This document shows, in pieces, positions 7,624 to 18,420 of a DNA stretch of 64,000 nt. Every line of letters starts with the position of its first letter. Within the stretch, counting starts at the first letter, position 1. A program made the position numbers and the translations under genes. Under the pieces are notes generated by a model. That model saw only the letters and a list, made by a program, of their open reading frames with translations. It searched no databases and was not told the DNA's origin. This DNA is from Luzula sylvatica (lineage: Eukaryota; Streptophyta; Magnoliopsida; Poales; Juncaceae): contig OX326958.1 in assembly GCA_946800325.1 (NCBI GenBank), positions 5,590,001 to 5,654,000 on the forward strand, written 5' to 3'.

Positions 7624-7662
7624 TTGATCGAGGACGATCAAGGGTTTAAGTGTGGGGGTATT
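7624..7662 (+). other. Stem-loop and 3' polypurine tract of element 2
   Basis: TTGATCG-AGGA-CGATCAA (7624-7641), then GGGTTTAAGTGTGGGGGTATT, abutting the 3' LTR at 7663. The stem-loop is identical in element 1 although the surrounding sequence has diverged. The G-rich tract is the expected plus-strand primer. Confidence 0.85.
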
Positions 7663-8047
7663 TGATAAGAGGAAAATAAAGCACCTTTTTGATATCTAAT
7701 TTGGGGATTTTAGCCCTTTTGAATCACAACTTTATATATACAATTGTTCATATTTGAGATAACAAGAATATTTCTTCACTAAGTGTGTTTTATTGCTTAA
7801 TTACAGGTTTTAGGTGGGAATTCTCGGCAATCCAAGAGTGTAGTTGCCTTCGTCTCCTCGCGCCATTAAAATCGATATATCATACCGACCAATTCGGTAC
7901 ACGTGTGAAGGAGAAGGCAAATAATCATCAACATAAGACATTACACCAAACTCTACTCGAAAACCACTCACACAATTGCCACTCTACAGCCCCACCAACC
8001 TCACCTACCATCCCCAACTACCCTCAATCCTCTCACCCATCTCTCGG

Positions 8048-8079
8048 CCAATGGGAAATCCCCAAGGACACTATAAATA
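8048..8079 (+). promoter_or_regulatory. 3' LTR promoter copy
   Basis: The CCAAT and TATAAATA boxes are identical to those in the 5' LTR. A transcript starting here would read rightward through the rest of the LTR into the satellite array. Whether it does so is not known. Confidence 0.7.
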
Positions 8080-8218
8080 AGACCCCAAGGCCCTTGGGCA
8101 GAGATTGCTTCTTCTTCCCTCCCCCCTTTCTCTCTCTCTCTCTCTAAGCACTTCCAAGAACTTTCAAGAACATCAAGAACCATTCAAGATCCTACTCGAT
8201 TGTTCGGGAGATTCGACC

Positions 8219-8486
8219 GTGACTTGGACATCCTTCATTTCGGCGAATCGACCTTTCTCGAGACTAACCGTGACTCGGGGATTTTCTCCTTTCGGGACTT
8301 GTGGAGTTGTGTTGAGACTGTGACTGGGTGGTTTCCTCTTTCGGAGCTTAGTGAAGGTGTCAACCATGACTCGGAGCCTCTCCTTTTGGTGACCTTTCAT
8401 CTAGTGAGTCCGTGACTTGAGGATTCTTTCCTTTCGGTGACCAACGAAGCAAGCTTGCCGTGACTCGGAGCATTCTCCTTTCGGTG
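8219..8486 (+). repeat. Six-fold ~48-bp periodic repeat in the 3' LTR
   Basis: Same repeat as at 3973-4240, with starts at 8219, 8270, 8320, 8366, 8412 and 8460. One base differs in the first unit (CTTCATTTCGG for CTTCCTTTCGG). Confidence 0.8.
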
Positions 8487-9233
8487 GTCAATTGAGCAAC
8501 AACACTAGCGAGGAAAAGGAGGCTCTTCTTGACGCGTTGAAGCTTTTCTTTACTCAATCTAGGTGTATTCTTTTCTATCTTGAATTTTTTGTATGTTGAA
8601 TGATTGTTTTGAAGTTGTGTAAAGAAACCCTTGTTTGAATCTAGTTCTTGCTGAAATCTTGTTTCTTGCAATCGATCTTTTGCTCTCTTTGTGTGATAAT
8701 TTGCTCTCTTTGTGTGATATTTTTGTTCTCTTTTTGTTCTGCGTAGATCTTGATTTCTAGTTTCGGGAACTTTTTGAATCATAGAATTTCATGAAATATT
8801 CGAATTGATATGGATTTTTGGATACTGTCACTTAAACTGAAAACCTGCTGTTTCCAGGGGACTGTTTTTCAGAGACCTGATTGTAATTCGTTAATAACTT
8901 TTTATTCCTTTGTCCAAATTGTTTGAAATTTTAGGATAAATTTGATAACATTCAGACCTCTCTGTAGACTAATTTTCATTAATTTTGGAAACTTCGAAAT
9001 ATTTATTTTAATGATCTGAATCTTAATCATATTTTGACGCAATAGCTCTCTGTGGAAAAGTTTCTGCCCTTTTCATTTTTGCTTGTTTTGATTCATTATT
9101 CGACGCATATACTCCTCGCGGAACGAACTTTCATATTTCCACTATACACATATATTTCCAAACTTGTTGATTGAATTGGTTTTCACATACAACGATATTT
9201 CAAATTAAAAAGCGATCGAAAACCCGTTTATCA

Positions 9234-9238
9234 ATCGT
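9234..9238 (+). other. Right target-site duplication ATCGT
   Basis: Second copy of the 5-bp duplication. The satellite continues with GCCATTTGG, in phase with the monomer interrupted at 3414. Confidence 0.95.
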
Positions 9239-12200
9239 GCCATTTGGTGAAAAAAAGTATGAGAAAGTAACGAGGGTTTTAACATTACGGCATTACCATT
9301 TTCTCTAATTTATTGTTATCTGAATTTTACAATTCATTTTTTAAATAAAGAATAATTTTTATCCTTAAATTATACGCCGGAAATTCACCTTAGGCGGTCA
9401 CTCCTCCTTCATTTCTTCGCGCAAAATAGATCGTTTTCAACTCGCAAAATCATGCCAGAATCATCGTATATAATAATTCATGACTGAATTACAATAAACT
9501 GTGTTTTCTGCTAATTCGGGTCAAAAAGACCAAATCTCCCAAATCCAGTCCCGAGGCTGCATTTCTCTCTTCGAGACGAGCGATTTTGATATATAGATCG
9601 GGCCATTTGGTGAAAAAAAGTATGAGAAAGTAACGAGGATTTTAACATTATGGCATTACCATTTTCTCTAATTTATTGTTATCTGAATTTTACAATTTAT
9701 TGTTTAAATAAAGAATAATTTTTATCCTTAAATTATACGCCGGAAATTCACCGGAGGCGGTCACTCCTCCTTCATTTCTTTGCGCAAAATAGATCGTTTT
9801 CAACTCGCAAAATCATGCCATAATGATCGTATATAATAATTCTTGACTGAATTACAATAAACTGTGTTTTCTGCTAATTCGGGTCAAAAAGACCAAGTCT
9901 CCCAAATCCAGTCGCGTGGCTGCATTTCTCTCGTCGAGACGAGCGATTTTGATATATAGATCGTGCCATTTGGTGAAAAAAAGTATGAGAAAGTAACGAG
10001 GTTTTTAACATTACGGCATTACCATTTTCTCTAGTTTATTGTTATCTGCATTTTACAATTAATTGGTTAAATAAAGAATAAATTTTATCCAAAAATTATA
10101 CGCCTGAAATTCACCGGAGGCGGTTACTCCTCCTTCATTTCTTCGTGCAAAATAGATCGTTTTCAACTCGCAAAATCATGCCATAATCATCGTATTTAAT
10201 AATTCATGACTGAATTACAATAAACTGTGTTTTCTGCTAATTCGGGTCAAAAAGACCAAATCTCCCAAATCCAGTCGCGTGGATGCATTTCTCTCGTCGA
10301 GACGAGCGATTTTGATATATAGATCGTGCCATTTGGTGAAAAAAAGTATGAGAAAGTAACGAGGGTTTTAACATTACGGCATTACCATTTTCTCTAATTT
10401 ATTGTTATCAGAATTTTACAATTAATTGTTTAAATAAAAAATAATTTTTGTCCTTAAATTATACGCCGGAAATTCACTGCAGGCGGTCTCTCCTTCTTCA
10501 TTTCTTCGCGCAAAATAGAACGTTTTCAACTCGCAAAATCATGCCATAATCATCGTATTTAATTATCCATGATTAAATTATAATAAACTTTATTTTCTAT
10601 TAATTCGGGCTAAAAAGACCAAATCTTCCAAATCCAGTCACGAGGCTGTATTCCTCTCGTCGAGACGAGCGATTTTGATATAAAAATCGTGCCATTTGGT
10701 GAAAGTATGAGGGAAGTTACGAGTATTTTAACATAACGGCATTACCATTTTCTCTAGTTTATTGTTTTGTGCATTTTACAATTAATTGGTTAAATAATGA
10801 ATAACTTTTATCCTTAAATTATACGCCGGAAATTCACTGGAGGCGGTCACTCCTCCTTCATTTCTTCGCGCAAAATAAATCGTTTTCAACTCGCAAAATC
10901 ATGCCATAATCATCGTATATAATAATTCATGACTGAATTACAATAAACTGTATTTTCTTCTAATTCGGGTCAAAAAGACCAAATCTACCAAATCCAGTCG
11001 CGTGGCTGCATTTCTCTCGTCGAGACGAGCGATTTTGATATATAGATCGTGCCATTTGGTGAAAAAAAGTATGAGAAAGTAACGAGGGTTTTTACATTAC
11101 GGCATTACCATTTTCTCTAATTTATTGTTATCTGAATTTTACAATTAATTGTTTAAATAAAGAATGATTTTTATCCTTAAATTATACGCCGGAAAATCAC
11201 CGGAGGCGGTCACTCCTCCTTCATTTCTTCGCGCAAAATAGATCGTTTTCAACTCGCAAAATCATGCCATAATCATCGTATATAATAATTCATGACTGAA
11301 TTACAATAAACTGTGTTTTCTGCTAATTCGGGTCAAAAAGACCAAATCTCCCAAATCCAGTCGCGTGGCTGCATTTTTCTCGTCGAGACGAGCGATTTTG
11401 ATATATAGATCGTGCCATTCGGTGAAAAAAAGTATGAGAAAGTAACGAGGGTTTTTACATTACGGCATTACCATTTTCTCTAATTTATTGTTATCTGAAT
11501 TTTACAATTAATTGTTTAAATAAAGAATAATTTTTATCCTTAAATTATACGCCGGAAATTCACCGGAGGCGGTCACTCCTCCTTCATTTCTTCGCGCAAA
11601 ATAGATCGTTTTCAACTCGCAAAATCATGCCATAATCATCGTATATAATAATTCATGACTGAATTACAATAAACTGTGTTTTCTGCTAATTCGGGTCAAA
11701 AAGACCAAATCTCCCAAATCCAGTCCCGTGGCTTCATTTCTCTCGTCGAGACGAGCGATTTTGATATATAGATCGTGCCATTCGGTGAAAAAAAGTATGA
11801 GAAAGTAACGAGGGTTTTTACATTAAGGCATTACCATTTTCTCTAATTTATTGTTATCTGAATTTTACAATTAATTGTTTAAATAAAGAATAATTTTTAT
11901 CCTTAAATTATACGCCGGAAATTCACCGGAGGCGGTCACTCCTCCTTCATTTCTTCGCGCAAAATAGATCGTTTTCAACTCGCAAAATCATGCCATAATC
12001 ATCGTATATAATAATTCATGACTGAATTACAATAAACTGTCTTTTCCGCTAATTCGGGTCAAAAGACCAAATCTCCCAAATCCAGTCCCGTGGCTGCATT
12101 TCTCTCGTCGAGACGAGCGATTTTGATATATAGATCGTGCCATTTGGTGAAAAAAAGTATGAGAAAGTAACGAGGGTTTTTAACATTACGGCATTACCAT

Positions 12201-14450
12201 TTTCTCTAATTTATTGTTATCAGAATTTTACAATTAATTGTTTAAATAAAAAATAATTTTTGTCCTTAAATTATACGCCGGAAATTCACTGTAGGCGGTC
12301 TCTCCTTCTTCATTTCTTCGCGCAAAATAGGACGTTTTCAACTCGCAAAATCATGCCATAATCATCGTATTTAATTATCCATGATTAAATTATAATAAAC
12401 TTTATTTTCTATTAATTCGGGCTAAAAAGACCAAATCTTCCAAATCCAGTCACGAGGCTGTATTCCTCTCGTCGAGACGAGCGATTTTGATATAAAAATC
12501 GTGCCATTTGGTGAAAGTATGAGAAATTTACGAGTATTTTAACATAACGGCATTACCATTTTCTCTAGTTTATTGTTTTGTGCATTTTACAATTAATTGG
12601 TTAAATAATGACTAACTTTTATCCTTACATTATACGCCGGAAATTCACTGGAGGCGGTCACTCCCCCTTCATTTCTTCACGCAAAATAAACCGTTTTGAA
12701 CTCGCAAAATCATGCCATAATCATCGTATATAATAATTCATGACTGAATTACAATAAACTATATTTTCTTCTAATTCGGGTCAAAAAGACTAAATCTCCC
12801 AAATCCAGTCGCGTGGCTGCATTTCTCTCGTCGAGACGAGCGATTTTGATATATAGATCGTGCCATTTGGTGAAAAAAAGTATGAGAAAGTAACGAGGGT
12901 TTTTACATTACGGCATTACCATTTTCTCTAATTTATTGTTATCTGAATTTTACAATTAATTGTTTAAATAAAGAATAATTTTTATCCTTAAATTATACGC
13001 CGAAAATTCACCGGAGGCGGTCACTCCTCCTTCATTTCTTCGCGCAAAATAGATCGTTTTCAACTCGCAAAATCATGCCATAATCATCGTATATAATAGT
13101 TCATGACTGAATTACAATAAACTGTGTTTTCTGCTAATTCGGGTCAAAAAGACCAAATCTCCTAAATCCAGTCGCGTGGCTGCATTTCTCTCGTCGAGAC
13201 GAGCGATTTTGATATATAGATCGTTCCATTTGGTGAAAAAAAGTATGAGAAAGTAACGAGGGTTTTTACATTACGGCATTACCATTTTCTCTAATTTATT
13301 GTTATCTGAATTTTACAAATAATTGTTTAAATAAAGAATAATTTTTATCCTTAAATTATACGCCGGAAATTCACCGGAGGCGGTCACTCCTCCTTCATTT
13401 CTTCGCGCAAAATAGATCGTTTTCAACTCGCAAAATCATGCCATAATCATCGTATATAATAATTCATGACTGAATTACAATAAACTGTGTTTTCTGCTAA
13501 TTCGGGTCAAAAAGACCAAATCTCCCAAATCCAGTCCCGTGGCTGCATTTCTCTCGTCGAGACGAGCGATTTTGATATATAGATCGTGCCATTTGGTGAA
13601 AAAAAGTATGAGAAAGTAACGAGGGTTTTAACATTACGGCATTACCATTTTCTCTAATTTATTGTTATCTGAATTTTACAATTAATTGTTTAAATAAAGA
13701 ATAATTTTTATCCTTAAATTATACGCCGAAAATTCACCGGAGGCGGTCACTCCTCCTTCATTTCTTCGCGCAAAATAGATCGTTTTCAACTCGCAAAATC
13801 ATGCCATAATCATCGTATATAATAATTCATGACTGAATTACAATAAACTGTGTTTTCTGCTAATTCGGGTCAAAAAGACCAAATCTCCTAAATCCAGTCG
13901 CGTGGCTGCATTTCTCTCGTCGAGACGAGCGATTTTGATATATAGATCGTTCCATTTGGTGAAAAAAAGTATGAGAAAGTAACGAGGGTTTTTACATTAC
14001 GGCATTACCATTTTCTCTAATTTATAGTTATCTGAATTTTACAATTAATTGTTTAAATAAAGAATAATTTTTATCCTTAAATTATACGCCGGAAATTCAC
14101 CGGAGGCGGTCACTCCTCCTTCATTTCTTCGCGCAAAATAGATCGTTTTCAACTCGCAAAATCATGCCATAATCATCGTATATAATAATTCATGACTGAA
14201 TTACAATAAACTGTGTTTTCTGCTAATTCGGGTCAAAAAGACTAAATCTCCCAAATCCAGTCGCATGGCTGCATTTCTCTCGTCGAGACGAGCGATTTTG
14301 ATATATAGATCGTGCCATTCGGTGAAAAAAACTATGAGAAAGTAACGAGGGTTTTAACATTACGGCATTACCATTTTCTCTAATTTATTGTTATCTGAAT
14401 TTTACAATTAATTGTTTAAATAAAGAATAATTTTTATCCTTAAATTATAC
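9234..14450 (+). repeat. Satellite domain without a dominant higher-order repeat
   Basis: A mixture of monomer types. Two B-C modules (C landmarks at 10650 and 12462) lie about 1812 bp (five monomers) apart. A two-monomer duplication has ATCGTTCC landmarks at 13223 and 13949, 726 bp apart. Several monomers are more diverged here than in the right half, consistent with an older or less homogenised part of the array. Confidence 0.6.
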
Positions 14451-17400
14451 GCCGGAAATTCACCGGAGGCGGTCACTCCTCCTTCATTTCTTCGCGCAAA
14501 ATAGATCGTTTTCAACTCGCAAAATCATACCATAATCATCGTATATAATAATTCATGACTGAATTACAATAAACTGTGTTTTCTGCTAATTCGGGTCAAA
14601 AAGACCAAATCTCCCAAATCCAGTCCCGTGGCTGCATTTCTCTCGTCGAGACGAGCGATTTTGATATATAGATCGTGCCATTTGGTGAAAAAAATTATGA
14701 GAAAGTAACGAGGGTTTTAACATTACGGCATTACCATTTTCTCTAATTTATTGTTATCTGAATTTTACAATTAATTGTTTAAATAAAGAATAATTTTTAT
14801 CCTTAAATTATACGCCGGAAATTCACCTTAGGCGGTCACTCCTCCTTCATTTCTTAGCGCAAAATAGATCGTTTTCAACTCGTAAAATCATGCCAGAATC
14901 ATCGTATATAATAATTCATGACTGAATTACAATAAACTGTGTTTTCTGCTAATTCGGGTCAAAAAGACCAAATCTCCCAAATCCAGTCGCGTGGCTACAT
15001 TTCTCTCGTCGAGACGAGCGATTTTGATATATAGATCGGGCCATTTGGTGAAAACAAGTATGAGAAAGTAACGAGGGTTTTTACATTACGGCATTACCAT
15101 TTTCTCTAATTTATTGTTATCTGAATTTTACCATTAATTGTTTAAATAAAGAATAATTTTTATCCTTAAATTATACGCCGGAAATTCACCGGAGGCGGTC
15201 ACTCCTCCTTCATTTCTTCGCGCAAAATAGATCGTTTTCAACTCGCAAAATCTTGCCATAATCATCGTATATAATAATTCATGACTGAATTACAATAAAA
15301 TGTGTTTTCTGCTAATTTGGGCTAAAAAGACCAAATCTTCCAAATCCAGTCGCGAGGCTGCATTTCTCTCTTCGAGACGAGCGATTTTGATATATAAATC
15401 GTGCCATTTGGTGAAAAAAAGTATGAGAAAGTAACGAGGGTTTTAACATTATGGCATTACCATTTTCTCTAATTTATTGTTATCTGAATTTTACAATTAA
15501 TTGTTTAAATAAAGAATAATTTTTATCCTTAAATTATACGCCGAAAATTTACCGGAGGCGGTCACTCCTCCTTCATTTCTTCGCGCAAAATAGATCGTTT
15601 TCAACTCGCAAAATCATGCCATAATCATCGTATATAATAATTCATGACTGAATTACAATAAACTGTGTTTTCTGCTAATTCGGGTCAAAAAGACCAAATC
15701 TCCTAAATCCAGTCGCGTGGCTGCATTTCTCTCGTCGAGACGAGCGATTTTGATATATAGATCGTTCCATTTGGTGAAAAAAAGTATGAGAAACTAACGA
15801 GGGTTTTTACATTACGGCATTACCATTTGCTCTAATTTATAGTTATCTGAATTTTACAATTAATTGTTTAAATAAAGAATAATTTTTATCCTTAAATTAT
15901 ACGCCGGAAATTCACCGGAGGCGGTCACTCCTCCTTCATTTCTTCGTGCAAAATAGATCGTTTTCAACTCGCAAAATCATACCATAATCATCGTATATAA
16001 TAATTCATGACTGAATTACAATAAACTGTGTTTTCTGCTAATTCGGGTCAAAAAGACCAAATCTCCCAAATCCTGTCCCGTGGCTGCATTTCTCTCGTCG
16101 AGACGAGCGATTTTGATATATAGATCGTGCCATTTGGTGAAAAAAAGTATGAGAAAGTAACGAGGGTTTTAACATTACGGCATTACCATTTTCTCTAATT
16201 TATTGTTATCTGAATTTTACAATTAATTGTTTAAATAAAGAATAATTTTTATCCTTAAATTATACGCCGGAAATTCACCTTAGGCGGTCACTCCTCCTTC
16301 ATTTCTAAGCGCAAAATAGATCGTTTTCAACTCGTAAAATCATGCCAGAATCATCGTATATAATAATTCATGACTGACTTACAATAAACTGTGTTTTCTG
16401 CTAATTCGGGTCAAAAAGACCAAATCTCCCAAATCCAGTCGCGTGGCTGCATTTCTCTCGTCGAGACGAGCGATTTTGATATATAGATCGGGCCATTTGG
16501 TGAAAACAAGTATGAGAAAGTAACGAGGGTTTTTACATTACGGCATTACCATTTTCTCTAATTTATTGTTATCTGAATTTTACCATTAATTGTTTAAATA
16601 AAGAATAATTTTTATCCTTAAATTATACGCCGGAAATTCACCGGAGGCGGTCACTCCTCCTTCATTTCTTCGCGCAAAATAGATCGTTTTCAACTCGCAA
16701 AATCTTGCCATAATCATCGTATATAATAATTCATGACTGAATTACAATAAACTGTGTTTTCTGCTAATTTGGGCTAAAAAGACCAAATCTTCCAAATCCA
16801 GTCGCGAGGCTGCATTTCTCTCTTCGAGACGAGCGATTTTGATATATAAATCGTGCCATTTGGTGAAAAAAAGTATGAGAAAGTAACGAGGGTTTTAACA
16901 TTATGGCATTACCATTTTCTCTAATTTATTGTTATCTGAATTTTACAATTAATTGTTTAAATAAAGAATAATTTTTATCCTTAAATTATACGCCGAAAAT
17001 TTATCGGAGGCGGTCACTCCTCCTTCATTTCTTCGCGCAAAATAGATCGTTTTCAACTCGCAAAATCATGCCATAATCATCGTATATAATAATTCATGAC
17101 TGAATTACAATAAACTGTGTTTTCTGCTAATTCGGGTCAAAAAGACCAAATCTCCTAAATCCAGTCGCGTGGCTGCATTTCTCTCGTCGAGACGAGCGAT
17201 TTTGATATATAGATCGTTCCATTTGGTGAAAAAAAGTATGAGAAACTAACGAGGGTTTTTACATTACGGCATTACCATTTGCTCTAATTTATAGTTATCT
17301 GAATTTTACAATTAATTGTTTAAATAAAGAATAATTTTTATCCTTAAATTATACGCCGGAAATTCACCGGAGGCGGTCACTCCTCCTTCATTTCTTCGTG

Positions 17401-18420
17401 CAAAATAGATCGTTTTCAACTCGCAAAATCATACCATAATCATCGTATATAATAATTCATGACTGAATTACAATAAACTGTGTTTTCTGCTAATTCGGGT
17501 CAAAAAGACCAAATCTCCCAAATCCTGTCCCGTGGCTGCATTTCTCTCGTCGAGACGAGCGATTTTGATATATAGATCGTGCCATTTGGTGAAAAAAAGT
17601 ATGAGAAAGTAACGAGGGTTTTAACATTACGGCATTACCATTTTCTCTAATTTATTGTTATCTGAATTTTACAATTAATTGTTTAAATAAAGAATAATTT
17701 TTATCCTTAAATTATAGGCCGGAAATTCACCTTAGGCGGTCACTCCTCCTTCATTTCTAAGCGCAAAATAGATCGTTTTCAACTCGTAAAATCATGCCAG
17801 AATCATCGTATATAATAATTCATGACTGAATTACAATAAACTGTGTTTTCTGCTAATTCGGGTCAAAAAGACCAAATCTCCCAAATCCAGTCGCGTGGCT
17901 GCATTTCTCTCGTCGAGACGAGCGATTTTGATATATAGATCGGGCCATTTGGTGAAAACAAGTATGAGAAAGTAACGAGGGTTTTTACATTACGGCATTA
18001 CCATTTTCTCTAATTTATTGTTATCTGAATTTTACCATTAATTGTTTAAATAAAGAATAATTTTTATCCTTAAATTATACGCCGGAAATTCACCGGAGGC
18101 GGTCACTCCTCCTTCATTTCTTCGCGCAAAATAGATCGTTTTCAACTCGCAAAATCTTGCCATAATCATCGTATATAATAATTTATGACTGAATTACAAT
18201 AAACTGTGTTTTCTGCTAATTTGGGCTAAAAAGACCAAATCTTCCAAATCCAGTCGCGAGGCTGCATTTCTCTCTTCGAGACGAGCGATTTTAATATATA
18301 AATCGTGCCATTTGGTGAAAAAAAGTATGAGAAAGTAACGAGGGTTTTAACATTATGGCATTACCATTTTCTCTAATTTATTGTTATCTGAATTTTACAA
18401 TTAATTGTTTAAATAAAGAA
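14450..18420 (+). repeat. 4-mer higher-order repeat, 1452 bp
   Basis: Rare variants return every 1452 bp. GAAAACAAG occurs at 15051, 16503 and 17955. ATTTCTTAGC/ATTTCTAAGC occurs at 14849, 16301 and 17753. TTGCTCTAAT occurs at 15827 and 17279, and CATACCAT at 14526 and 15978. This gives just under three copies, and later copies carry additional shared changes (ATTTCTAAGC, ATAGGCC). Borders are approximate. Confidence 0.85.

Larger units (their letters stand above)
3415..9233 (+). mobile_element. Element 2: complete non-autonomous LTR retrotransposon inserted in the satellite
   Basis: The element is 5819 bp with a 5' LTR (3415-4987), primer binding site (4990-5007), one 358-codon ORF (5143-6219), a long non-coding 3' internal region, a polypurine tract and a 3' LTR (7663-9233). 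It is flanked by ATCGT duplications. The internal region is only 2675 bp and has no protease, reverse transcriptase, RNase H or integrase frame, so it must depend on proteins from another element. The tRNA-Asp type primer site, AGCGCTAGCGAGGGAGGCA-like sequence after the ORF, and the CTTGAGGACAAG/TTTAAGTG.GGGGG motif recall Ty3/gypsy Tat/Athila-like elements; that placement is inference. The LTRs differ by six substitutions and one CT dinucleotide by eye, so the insertion is recent. Confidence 0.93.
7663..9233 (+). repeat. 3' LTR of element 2 (1571 bp)
   Basis: It runs from TGATAA to TTATCA and is followed by the ATCGT duplication and in-phase satellite. Relative to the 5' LTR it lacks one CT in the CT run near 8130-8146 and differs at six single bases (for example ATATCTAA for ATAGCTAA and TAGATCTTG for TAGATATTG). 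CCAAT (8048-8052) and TATA (8072-8079) are intact. Confidence 0.95.

Noticed and set aside
6219..7662. Degraded reverse transcriptase or integrase remnants
   Set aside because: No recognisable catalytic motifs were found in the translations available; the region is dominated by A-runs and repeats.
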